In this document: one piece after another, positions 1-8,031 of the stretch
How the letters are laid out: each line of letters opens with the position of its first letter
Position numbering within the stretch: position 1 is the stretch's first letter
Assembly: GCA_037446395.1 (NCBI GenBank)
Contig: JBBIIP010000014.1
Location: forward strand, 6,296-70,295
Reading direction: 5' to 3'
Source: JAAYJT01 sp037446395
Lineage (GTDB): Bacteria; Bacteroidota; Bacteroidia; Bacteroidales; JAAYJT01
DNA length: 64,000 nt
Translations under genes and position numbers: made by a program
Notes under the pieces: model-generated
Told to the model about the DNA's origin: nothing
Databases searched by the model: none
Seen by the model: the letters and a program-made list of their open reading frames with translations, nothing else

Positions 1-78
1 CATCCAGTAGTCATACCAGCGTTGTTCGGTTTTGTCGGGTTCGTAACGGCTTGGTATATCGCTGTGCTTGTTCGTCAT
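1..78 (-). CDS. valS: Valyl-tRNA synthetase, N-terminal fragment (runs off window)
   Basis: The reverse strand from 78 opens with ATG and reads 26 codons to the window edge, ending in KTEQRWYDYWM. The sequence IPSRYEP followed by a WYxYW motif is typical of the extreme N-terminus of class I valyl-tRNA synthetases, which charge tRNA-Val in the cytoplasm. Only the 5' end is present, so no catalytic HIGH or KMSKS motif can be checked. It is divergent from the M48 protease gene at 181. A leuS or ileS start is the alternative, but the IPxxYxP...WYxYW pattern fits valS best. Confidence 0.7.
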   Translation of the reverse strand, partial: MTNKHSDIPSRYEPDKTEQRWYDYWM

Positions 79-108
79 TGACTTGCAGAGGTTAATTTTT
101 GAAGTGCG

Positions 109-116
109 CAAAATTA
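109..116 (-). promoter_or_regulatory. Candidate -7 box for valS
   Basis: The reverse strand reads TAATTTTG here, a full match to the Bacteroidota -7 consensus TAnnTTTG, about 30 nt upstream of the valS ATG. No good -33 TTTG is seen at the usual 19-nt spacing, so this is only a suggestion. Confidence 0.3.
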
Positions 117-180
117 GTAAATTTGACGCTCGCTTTATTGCTTTGCAACACATCGGCATTTTTAAAATTAAATCAGTTTC

Positions 181-1428
181 ATGAACCCGGCCACACTTTT
201 CTATATTATCGTTACCATTTTGACGCTCAGCTACTTATTCGGACTGCTGCTCGATTATCTTAACTATCGGTACCGCAAAACCGCTTTGCCACCCGAACTT
301 CAGGGTATTTATGATGAAGAGCAATACAAACGGCAACAGGACTATAAAAAAGCAAATTCCCGCTTTGGTTTTATCTCAGGCTTTTTTAGTTTTACCGTAA
401 TGATGATTTTCCTGCTGGCAGGAGGGTTCCCCTGGCTCGATGGATTATTGCGCAGCATCACTGAACACCCAATTCTGTTGGCCCTACTTTTCTTCGGTTT
501 GCTCATGTTCGCCTCCGACCTGCTGGGCATCCCATTCGAGGTTTACCAGGTGTTTGTGATTGAAGAGCGTTTTGGATTCAATAAAACCACTCCGCTCACT
601 TTCATGCTCGACAAGCTGAAAGGATGGCTGCTGGCTGCAGTAATTGGAAGTGGTCTGTTTTCGCTGGTCATCTGGATTTACCAACAATCACCCGATATGT
701 TTTGGATTTATGCCTGGGTGGTGATTGCCGCTTTTTCGGTTTTCATGACGCTGTTCTACTCTTCACTTATCGTACCCTTGTTCAACAAGCAAACACCGCT
801 CCAGGAAGGGGAATTGCGCCAGGCCATCGCTGATTTTGTGCAAGCTGCCGGATTCAGGTTAAAAAATATTTTTGTCATTGACGGGTCGAAGCGGAGCACC
901 AAGGCCAATGCCTACTTCACCGGTTTGGGGCCCAAAAAAAGAATTGTGCTCTACGATACCTTGATCAACGACCTCGAAACCAATGAGATTGTGGCAGTGC
1001 TCGCCCACGAAACCGGCCACTACAAGAAGCATCACATTCGAATCAACCTCATTGCATCGCTCTTAAATGCCGGATTCACGCTCTTTATCCTTAACCTGTT
1101 CATTTCCAGCCCAATGCTTAGCGCTGCACTGAACATTCAGCAACATTCTTTTCACGTTGCGCTGGTGACTTTTGGCCTGCTCTACAGCCCCATCTCGTTT
1201 GTGATTGGCATTTTAACCGGTATCTACTCCCGCCATGCCGAATACCAGGCCGATCGTTATGCACAACAATTCGGTTTTGCGAACCTGTTGATAGAAGCAC
1301 TTAAGAAACTGACACGGAAGAATCTGATCAACCTCACCCCGCATCCGTGGTACGTATTTTTTCATTATTCGCATCCCACCCTGTATCAACGGATGATGGC
1401 ACTGGCCAAAAGAAGGGAAGGCGAATGA
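181..1428 (+). CDS. M48 family zinc metallopeptidase (Ste24/CAAX-protease-like)
   Basis: Integral-membrane zinc protease of 415 aa, the usual length for Ste24-like M48 proteins. The zinc motif HETGH lies at residues 276-280 and the third ligand Glu is in the SRHAEYQAD segment near residue 355. Several hydrophobic segments occur before and after the motif, and the N-terminal region resembles the Peptidase_M48_N domain. In eukaryotes the family trims CAAX-prenylated proteins; bacterial members act in membrane protein quality control, and the substrate here is unknown. It starts about 100 bp from the divergent valS start, and converges with the patatin gene, ending 8 bp from it. Confidence 0.9.
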   Translation: MNPATLFYIIVTILTLSYLFGLLLDYLNYRYRKTALPPELQGIYDEEQYKRQQDYKKANSRFGFISGFFSFTVMMIFLLAGGFPWLDGLLRSITEHPILLALLFFGLLMFASDLLGIPFEVYQVFVIEERFGFNKTTPLTFMLDKLKGWLLAAVIGSGLFSLVIWIYQQSPDMFWIYAWVVIAAFSVFMTLFYSSLIVPLFNKQTPLQEGELRQAIADFVQAAGFRLKNIFVIDGSKRSTKANAYFTGLGPKKRIVLYDTLINDLETNEIVAVLAHETGHYKKHHIRINLIASLLNAGFTLFILNLFISSPMLSAALNIQQHSFHVALVTFGLLYSPISFVIGILTGIYSRHAEYQADRYAQQFGFANLLIEALKKLTRKNLINLTPHPWYVFFHYSHPTLYQRMMALAKRREGE

Positions 1429-1435
1429 ATAACCC

Positions 1436-2419
1436 TCAGCAGCCGGGCAATTGCATGGTGGATGCCTCAGCCACATCCTGCCCGTTTGCATAGCAATTTA
1501 CTGATTTCAGGGCTGCCTCCCGGCCAAGTTTTATCAAATCGGGGGCCTTGTGAAAATCCCATGTGCCAGCCGAGCTTTGCGGGATCGTGATCAGGATATC
1601 TGGTTTACAGATCTGAAGCGAAAGGTCTGCAATCCTGATGAGCATGATTTTCGAAACAGAATTCAGCAACGAAAGATAACCTGTGCTTGTTTGGTCGCCT
1701 TTGCTCATGAATTCAGCGATCCATTTTTTTATCATTTGAACGTTCTCTGAATTATGAAAATCCTCAAAGAAATTCGACTTGCGCGAAAGGCTGATTTTAT
1801 TCACAATTTCTTTTTCACGGTGTGTTATTTCATGTGGTGTTGCACCATATAAATTGATAACTACCAGCAGATCGCCCGGCCGGCGCATTACATGCTGCCA
1901 GGGAATTGGATTCAGCACCCCTCCGTCAACCAGCACAGATGAATTTCTTTTTACAGGAGTGATGATGGCGGGAATCGCGATTGAAGACCGGACAGCTTGA
2001 TAAAAACTTCCGTGCCTGAAAATTATTTCCTGCTCTGAAATTATATCAGTGGCCACCGCCGTGAAAGGAATCGGAAAGTCTGCTATCTCACGGTCGGGTA
2101 TGATGGACTGCATTGTCCTGAAAATCTTTTCTGCTTTCAGCAGGCCGCTGCCGCTCACCGTAAAGTCCATCAGGTTTAAAACATCCATGCGTTTGAGCGT
2201 GCAAACCCATTTTTTGTATTTTTCAAGTTCGCCCATGGCATAAAGGCCTCCAATGAGCGAACCGATTGATGCACCTGCAACGGAGGTAATTTCAAAACCG
2301 TTTTCCCGGAGTACTTCAATCGCTCCAATTTGTGCAAGCCCACGCGCACCCCCACTCGATAGCACCAGGGCAACTTTTTTCCCCGGAAACGGCAGGTTCT
2401 TTACAGAATGATGTTTCAT
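1436..2419 (-). CDS. Patatin-like phospholipase family protein
   Basis: Predicted lipid acyl hydrolase of 327 aa. Near the N-terminus it has the glycine-rich oxyanion segment SSGGARGLAQIG (about residues 21-32) and the nucleophile elbow GASIGSLIGG (GxSxG, about residues 49-58). The catalytic Asp is in VLVDGGVLNPIP (about 163-174), giving the Ser-Asp dyad of the patatin/RssA family. There is no signal peptide, so it is probably cytoplasmic or at the inner membrane. It lies just downstream of hflC on the same strand with a 39-bp gap, so it may be co-transcribed with hflK-hflC. Confidence 0.88.
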   Translation of the reverse strand: MKHHSVKNLPFPGKKVALVLSSGGARGLAQIGAIEVLRENGFEITSVAGASIGSLIGGLYAMGELEKYKKWVCTLKRMDVLNLMDFTVSGSGLLKAEKIFRTMQSIIPDREIADFPIPFTAVATDIISEQEIIFRHGSFYQAVRSSIAIPAIITPVKRNSSVLVDGGVLNPIPWQHVMRRPGDLLVVINLYGATPHEITHREKEIVNKISLSRKSNFFEDFHNSENVQMIKKWIAEFMSKGDQTSTGYLSLLNSVSKIMLIRIADLSLQICKPDILITIPQSSAGTWDFHKAPDLIKLGREAALKSVNCYANGQDVAEASTMQLPGC

Positions 2420-2458
2420 GGCTGTGTTGGTAATGCCGGAGGTTTTGTGCGAAAAGCC

Positions 2459-3397
2459 CTATTTCATGGTTTGAAGATAACGATAGAACTCGCTTTTGGT
2501 GGTAATAATGAGCGTGGTTTTCTCGTCGAGCGATTTCTCAAAGCTTTCCATGGTTCGCAAAAAATCATAAAGCTCCCTGGTTTGGGCATTGCGGTTAAAG
2601 GCAGCAGCGTAGATGTTGGTGGCCTGGGCATCGGCACGGCCCCTGATTTTTTCTGCTTCACGCAGTGCTTCCGACTGTATCCGGGCCAAATCCCTTTCCT
2701 TGTTGCCCTGTATCTTGCGGGCTTCGCCCTGCCCTTCGCTGCGAAACTGATCTGCGATGCGGTTGCGTTCGCTGATCATGCGGTCATAAACCCGGGTGCG
2801 CACTTCTTCGACATAATTGATGCGTTTGAACCGAAAATCAAGGATGCGTATTCCCAGGTCGGTGGTGCGCTCGTTGGCTTTGCCAAGCACCAGTGTTTCA
2901 ATCTTATCGCGGCCAACCTGAATATTTTCAAGGTGTTCGATTTCCTGCATAAACGACTCGGCGATGACCGGTTCGCGGTTGGTGGAACGAACGATCTCGA
3001 GCAGGTCGTGGCTGGCAACTGCAATGCGTGTTTCCCCGTCAAGGATATCGTCGAGGCGCGACTGGGCAGAGCGCTCATCGCGCAGGCGGATGAAAAATTG
3101 CAAGGGATCGGTAATCACCCAGCGGGCATAAGTATCAACAAAAATGAAGCGTTTGTCCTTGGTCGGAACCTGGTTTGGGTCGCCGTCCCACTCGAGGTAG
3201 CGTTTGTCGAAATACTGAACCTTCTGGATAAATGGCACTTTGAATTGCATTCCCGGACTGGTGCGGGGGGCGCCGACAGGCTTACCAAACTGGGTAACAA
3301 TGGCCTGCTGGGTTTCGTCGAGGATAAAAAATGTGTTTCCGATGGCAATCAATGCCACCAGTGCCATGGCGGCCATTAGAATATATAGTCGTTTCAT
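2459..3397 (-). CDS. hflC: HflC, SPFH/prohibitin-family membrane protein
   Basis: A 312-aa protein with one N-terminal membrane segment and an SPFH (band 7) domain. The opening part (FILDETQQAIVTQFGKPVG) and the later segment EGQGEARKIQGNKERD match HflC. HflC pairs with HflK in a large cage that surrounds FtsH and modulates membrane proteolysis. The start codon overlaps the hflK stop by 4 nt, which indicates translational coupling. A long open frame on the opposite strand (2408-3379) is a shadow of this gene. Confidence 0.93.
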   Translation of the reverse strand: MKRLYILMAAMALVALIAIGNTFFILDETQQAIVTQFGKPVGAPRTSPGMQFKVPFIQKVQYFDKRYLEWDGDPNQVPTKDKRFIFVDTYARWVITDPLQFFIRLRDERSAQSRLDDILDGETRIAVASHDLLEIVRSTNREPVIAESFMQEIEHLENIQVGRDKIETLVLGKANERTTDLGIRILDFRFKRINYVEEVRTRVYDRMISERNRIADQFRSEGQGEARKIQGNKERDLARIQSEALREAEKIRGRADAQATNIYAAAFNRNAQTRELYDFLRTMESFEKSLDEKTTLIITTKSEFYRYLQTMK

Positions 3398-4377
3398 GGG
3401 GCAGTCCTTTTAATGGTTTCGAGATTGAGCAAGGGTAAAATGTTATTGCCTTTTTCGTCGAGGATGACTTTGTTCGACAACCTGGGCAGCACTTTTTCCA
3501 TAGTTTCGAGGTAGAGGCGCTTTTTGGTTACTTCGGGTGCTTTGACATAGGCGTCAAAGATAGAGCTAAACCTGGCTGCTTCTCCGGTGGCGCGGTTCAC
3601 ACGGTTCAGCGCATAGGCCTCGGCGAGTTGTATGGTTTCTTCGGCTTCGCCCTTGGCTCGCGGTATGACGCGGTTGTAGTCGGCCTCCGATTCGTTGATC
3701 AGCGTTTCGCGCTCCTGCTGGGCCTGATTCACAGCATTGAAAGAGGGTTTAACTGGTTCCGGAGGGTTCACATCCTGTAGCACCACCTGGTCAATGCGGA
3801 TGCCGTTTTCGTAGTCGGTGCACATTTGCTGCAGCAACACCTCTACGTTTGAAGCTGCCTCCTGCCGCCCGATGGTGAGCACTTCGTTCACTGTTCGGTC
3901 GCCAACCGTTTTGCGCACCGCCGCCTCGGCCATATCGCGCAGTGTTTTATCGGCATTTCGCACTTTGAACAGATACTTGTAAGAATCACTGATCCGATAC
4001 TGTACAACCCACTCAACGTCAGCCATATTCAAATCGCCAGTGAGCATCTGCGATTCATCAATAAAACTCTTTTTCGAATAGGTTGTGCGGGTGTCGGCCT
4101 TTTCAGTCCTGAATCCAAACTCCTGTTTCAATTGCCGCTGGACAGGAATCTTAAAAAGTTTCTCGATGCCAAAAGGAGCAATGAAATTCAGCCCCGGTTG
4201 CAGGGTTCGGGTGTACTTGCCGAAGAAAAGGACTACGCCTTCTTCTTCAGGCCCGATGGTTTTTACGGATGTGAGCAATGCAATGGCCAAAAACAAAATA
4301 AGCAAACCACGCCGGAGGTACTTTTTTATCCAGTCCATTGTTTTTCGGAAATCCATGTTGAGTGGAGTGTCTTTCAT
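3394..4377 (-). CDS. hflK: HflK, SPFH/prohibitin-family membrane protein
   Basis: A 327-aa protein with a cytoplasmic N-terminus, a single membrane helix (about residues 20-40) and an SPFH domain. The motif GPEEEGVVLFFGKYTRTLQP right after the helix and the QEFGFRTEK segment are typical of HflK. It is first in the hflK-hflC pair, overlapping hflC by 4 nt, and forms the HflKC complex that regulates FtsH. Translation could also begin at internal Met residues close to the N-terminus (residue 8 or 14), because no clear ribosome-binding site separates them. Confidence 0.92.
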   Translation of the reverse strand: MKDTPLNMDFRKTMDWIKKYLRRGLLILFLAIALLTSVKTIGPEEEGVVLFFGKYTRTLQPGLNFIAPFGIEKLFKIPVQRQLKQEFGFRTEKADTRTTYSKKSFIDESQMLTGDLNMADVEWVVQYRISDSYKYLFKVRNADKTLRDMAEAAVRKTVGDRTVNEVLTIGRQEAASNVEVLLQQMCTDYENGIRIDQVVLQDVNPPEPVKPSFNAVNQAQQERETLINESEADYNRVIPRAKGEAEETIQLAEAYALNRVNRATGEAARFSSIFDAYVKAPEVTKKRLYLETMEKVLPRLSNKVILDEKGNNILPLLNLETIKRTAP

Positions 4378-4813
4378 ATATTATTGGTTAAGTGTTTTTG
4401 AAAAATCGGAATTTAAAATCCCAGTTAATGATAAAACTATTTCAGGTTTGGTTTCCTTCATGAAAGCGAGAAGGCTTTATCAACATGATAACGACCTATA
4501 CTCTTTTATAAATACCCTGAAATTAATTTTGTAAAAGTACAAATAACGACAGTGACATTCAAACAAAGCATAAATAACCTGGCCACAAGAATTTGATAAA
4601 TCAAAGCCTCCTAAGGAGTACAATTTTTGGGGTTACATTCAACTGTAATAATGTTTTTTACTTGAAACTCGAGGCCTGGTTAAGCAAAACCCCGCAAGTT
4701 TCTATTCCCCGTAAATGATTTCTTAGTAAGTTTGTCAATTCATTGGCATTCTTGATCGTACACCTGAATGGTTGGAATAATAAAATACTAAACACTCTAT
4801 TACAGACAATTTT
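4378..4813. other. AT-rich divergent intergenic region between hflK and ugd
   Basis: This 436-bp gap holds the 5' regions of hflK (leftward) and ugd (rightward). Apart from the candidate -7 box at 4727 I see no RNA gene and no convincing small gene. An open frame crossing 4085-4534 has no recognisable protein features. Confidence 0.5.
4727..4734 (+). promoter_or_regulatory. Candidate -7 box for the nucleotide-sugar genes
   Basis: TAAGTTTG fits the Bacteroidota TAnnTTTG -7 consensus exactly, about 80 nt upstream of the ugd ATG. A matching -33 box at the ideal spacing is not obvious, so confidence is modest. Confidence 0.35.
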
Positions 4814-6130
4814 ATGAAAATTATCATCGTTGGGACTGGCTACGTTGGCCTTGTGACTGGTACTTGTTTTGCCGAAGTCGGCATAGATGTGGTTTGTGTT
4901 GACATTGACAAGTTGAAAATTGATAAGCTCAAACAGGGCATTTCACCCATCTATGAACCCGGACTTGAGGAGATGATAGGGCGCAATGTAGCCAAAGGGC
5001 GCCTGTCTTTCGAAACTGATCTGGCTACCTGCCTCAATAATGCCGAGGTCATATTTTCTGCTGTCGGCACACCGCCCGATCAAGATGGCAGCGCCGATCT
5101 GCAGTATGTGCTTGATGTTGCCCGCACGGTTGGAAAACACATGTCTAAGCATCTGATTCTGGTTACCAAGAGCACAGTACCGGTCGGGACTGCAAAGAAA
5201 GTAAGGCATGAGATGCAGGAAGAATTGAATATAAGAAACTCCACCCTCACTTTCGATGTGGTGTCTAATCCCGAATTTTTGAAGGAAGGAGCCGCCATTG
5301 ACGATTTTATGCGCCCAGATCGCATCGTGGTAGGAGTAGAATCAGAACACGCACAGGAGGTAATGGCCAGGCTCTACAAACCCTTTACTCTCAATGGGCA
5401 TCCTATTTTCTTTATGGACGTGCCTTCGGCCGAGATGACCAAATATGCTGCCAACGGGATGCTGGCCACAAAAATCAGTTTTATGAACGATATTGCCAAC
5501 CTCTGCGAGATTGTCGGCGCCGATGTGAACATGGTTCGCAAAGGCATTGGCAGTGATTCACGCATCGGACCCAAGTTTATCTATCCAGGCATCGGTTATG
5601 GTGGCTCCTGCTTCCCGAAAGACGTGAAAGCACTGATTAAAACAGCCCAGCAAAACAACTACAACCTCAGGGTATTAAAAGCTGTGGAAGAGGTAAACGA
5701 GTTTCAGAAATCGGTGTTGTTTAATAAAGTGAATACATTTTTCAAAGGCAACCTACAAGGAAGAACTTTCGGAATGTGGGGGCTCTCATTCAAGCCCCAG
5801 ACCGACGATATGCGCGAAGCTCCGGCGCTCGTGATTATTGAAAAGCTGCTGGCGGCCGGAAGCAAGGTTAAAGCATACGACCCGGTAGCCATAAAGGAAG
5901 CCCGGCACCGCGTGGGAAATACCATAGAATATGCAAAGGACGCATACGATGCCTTGATTGATGTTGATGCACTGCTCCTGGTTACAGAATGGACCGAATT
6001 CAGGTTTCCAAACCTGAGTGTGATGAAAAAGCTGATGAAAACTCCAGTGGTGTTCGACGGGCGCAATATTTATGATCCGAAAGAACTGAGGAGTGCAGGA
6101 TTTGAATATTTTTCAATCGGGCGCATATAA
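4814..6130 (+). CDS. ugd: UDP-glucose 6-dehydrogenase
   Basis: Oxidises UDP-glucose to UDP-glucuronate with two NAD+ in the cytoplasm. The 438-aa length is normal for the family. The Rossmann motif GTGYVGLVTG is at residues 7-16; STVPVGT lies near residue 120; the catalytic cysteine is in GYGGSCFPKD near residue 265; the C-terminal UDP-binding domain contains WGLSFKPQTDDMREAP. It is followed after 20 bp by a UDP-glucuronate decarboxylase, so the product likely feeds UDP-xylose synthesis for surface glycans. Confidence 0.95.
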   Translation: MKIIIVGTGYVGLVTGTCFAEVGIDVVCVDIDKLKIDKLKQGISPIYEPGLEEMIGRNVAKGRLSFETDLATCLNNAEVIFSAVGTPPDQDGSADLQYVLDVARTVGKHMSKHLILVTKSTVPVGTAKKVRHEMQEELNIRNSTLTFDVVSNPEFLKEGAAIDDFMRPDRIVVGVESEHAQEVMARLYKPFTLNGHPIFFMDVPSAEMTKYAANGMLATKISFMNDIANLCEIVGADVNMVRKGIGSDSRIGPKFIYPGIGYGGSCFPKDVKALIKTAQQNNYNLRVLKAVEEVNEFQKSVLFNKVNTFFKGNLQGRTFGMWGLSFKPQTDDMREAPALVIIEKLLAAGSKVKAYDPVAIKEARHRVGNTIEYAKDAYDALIDVDALLLVTEWTEFRFPNLSVMKKLMKTPVVFDGRNIYDPKELRSAGFEYFSIGRI

Positions 6131-6150
6131 GATATTTAAATAAAATCCAT

Positions 6151-7092
6151 ATGAAAAAACGCATTCTGGTAACCGGTGGAGCAGGATTCCTGGGCTCGCA
6201 TCTGTGCGAACGCCTGCTCAACGAAGGCAACGAAGTAGCCTGCCTTGATAATTTCTTTACCGGCCAAAAGCAAAATGTGGTGCACCTGCTCGGGAACCCC
6301 TATTTTGAGCTGATCCGCCACGATGTTTCGATGCCCTATTATATCGAAGTTGATGAAATTTATAACTTGGCTTGCCCCGCTTCACCGGTGCATTATCAGT
6401 ATAACCCCATCAAGACCGTGAAAACTTCGGTGATGGGTGCCATCAACATGCTCGGGCTTGCAAAACGGATCCGCGCAAAAATTCTTCAGGCCTCGACCAG
6501 CGAAGTTTATGGCGATCCAAAAGTCCACCCTCAACCCGAAGAATACTGGGGACACGTAAACCCCATCGGCGATCGCGCTTGTTACGATGAAGGCAAGCGG
6601 GCAGCCGAAACACTTTTTGTTAACTATCACAGGCAGAACAAGGTCAGAATAAAAATTGTCAGGATTTTCAACACCTATGGCCCGCGCATGCATCCCAACG
6701 ATGGCCGGGTGGTATCAAACTTTATTGTGCAGGCACTCACCGGAAAAGACATCACCATCTATGGCGATGGTTCCCAAACCCGCAGTTTCTGCTATGCCGA
6801 CGACCTGGTGGATGGGTTCATCCGCATGATGCAGACTTCAGATGAAATTACCGGGCCGGTGAACCTGGGTAATCCGGGTGAATTTACGATTCTTGAACTG
6901 GCAAAAAAGATCATTCACCTGACGGGCTCCAAATCAAAGATCATCTACCAGCCCTTGCCTTCGGATGATCCCATGCAACGCCAACCTGACATTGCAAAAG
7001 CTAAAAACTTGTTGGGGTGGGAGCCCAAAATACCACTGGAAGAAGGCCTGATTCATACCATAGCCTATTTTAAGAAAACCTTACAGCACTAA
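6151..7092 (+). CDS. UDP-glucuronate decarboxylase (UDP-xylose synthase), SDR family
   Basis: Extended short-chain dehydrogenase of 313 aa that converts UDP-glucuronate to UDP-xylose. It has the NAD-binding motif GGAGFLGSHL at residues 8-17, the catalytic YDEGK (YxxxK) near residue 144, and the RIFNTYGPRM segment seen in UXS enzymes. The segment ACPASPVHYQ is also characteristic of UXS. It sits 20 bp downstream of ugd, so the two consecutive steps of the pathway are adjacent. A generic NAD-dependent epimerase is the less likely alternative. Confidence 0.9.
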   Translation: MKKRILVTGGAGFLGSHLCERLLNEGNEVACLDNFFTGQKQNVVHLLGNPYFELIRHDVSMPYYIEVDEIYNLACPASPVHYQYNPIKTVKTSVMGAINMLGLAKRIRAKILQASTSEVYGDPKVHPQPEEYWGHVNPIGDRACYDEGKRAAETLFVNYHRQNKVRIKIVRIFNTYGPRMHPNDGRVVSNFIVQALTGKDITIYGDGSQTRSFCYADDLVDGFIRMMQTSDEITGPVNLGNPGEFTILELAKKIIHLTGSKSKIIYQPLPSDDPMQRQPDIAKAKNLLGWEPKIPLEEGLIHTIAYFKKTLQH

Positions 7093-7124
7093 AAATTAGC
7101 TCAAAACAACTTCTCCCTCTGACT

Positions 7125-8006
7125 ATGATTAAAAACATCCTGATAGCCGGAAGCAAGGGACAACTCGGCAGCGAGCTTGAAGCACTCAGGTATCAATATC
7201 CGCAGTATCATTTTATTTTTACCGATGTGGCTGAACTGGATATCACACAGCCAAAGGCAATTGATGCCTTTTTTGGTGCGAACCAAGTGAATGCGGTCAT
7301 CAACTGCGCTGCTTACACCGCAGTTGATAAGGCCGAAAGCGAACCTGAGTTGGCTTATCTTGTCAACGCTATCGCTCCTGGGTTGCTGGCACAAGCAGCA
7401 ATAAAATTCAATTTTCTGCTTGTGCATATATCAACCGATTATGTCTTCAGTGGGTCGAAAAGGCAACCTTACCTCGAAAGTGACCCGCCTGATCCGCTAG
7501 GGGTGTATGCGAAAACCAAGTTCGCCGGTGAGCAGGCCATAATACAGTCCCGAGCAAATGCAATCATTTTTAGAACCTCCTGGCTGTATTCCACCTATGG
7601 GCATAATTTTGCAAAAACAATACTCCACCTCTCATCAGAGCGTGCAGAGCTCAGGGTAGTGAACGACCAGATAGGCTCGCCTACCTATGCTGCCGATCTT
7701 GCACATTGCCTCCTTCAGGTTCTGCCTCTTTATCATGCAGCGAAACCGGGCATTTATCACTTCACAAATGAGGGGGTATGCAGCTGGTATGATTTCGCAC
7801 TGGCTATTGTGAAACTAGCAGGGCTTCATTGCAATGTTCTACCTATTCCTACGAGCGAATATCCTACACCCGCCATTCGGCCCCCTTATAGTGTGCTGGA
7901 TAAAACTTCCATCGTACACGATTTTAAAATCCGCATCCCGCGCTGGGAAGAAAGTTTAGGTAGATTTATTCAGCGGATATCGGATCAAATGCGACCTACG
8001 ATTTAA
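7125..8006 (+). CDS. rfbD: dTDP-4-dehydrorhamnose reductase
   Basis: SDR-family enzyme of 293 aa that catalyses the last step of dTDP-L-rhamnose synthesis. Features are the nucleotide-binding motif GSKGQLGSEL near the N-terminus, INCAAYTAVDKAE around residues 60-72, STDYVFSG around 102-109, and the YxxxK pair in YAKTKFAGE near residue 128. The other rhamnose genes (rfbA, rfbB, rfbC) are not in the window, so this copy is separated from the rest of its pathway. It follows the decarboxylase gene by 32 bp in the same orientation. Confidence 0.92.
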   Translation: MIKNILIAGSKGQLGSELEALRYQYPQYHFIFTDVAELDITQPKAIDAFFGANQVNAVINCAAYTAVDKAESEPELAYLVNAIAPGLLAQAAIKFNFLLVHISTDYVFSGSKRQPYLESDPPDPLGVYAKTKFAGEQAIIQSRANAIIFRTSWLYSTYGHNFAKTILHLSSERAELRVVNDQIGSPTYAADLAHCLLQVLPLYHAAKPGIYHFTNEGVCSWYDFALAIVKLAGLHCNVLPIPTSEYPTPAIRPPYSVLDKTSIVHDFKIRIPRWEESLGRFIQRISDQMRPTI

Positions 8007-8031
8007 GGAACTCCTCAAATAAAAAGATACC

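Noticed and set aside
2408..3379. Long rightward open frame of 323 codons
   Set aside because: It lies wholly opposite hflC, whose family motifs are unambiguous; the frame has no recognisable domain and is a composition shadow.
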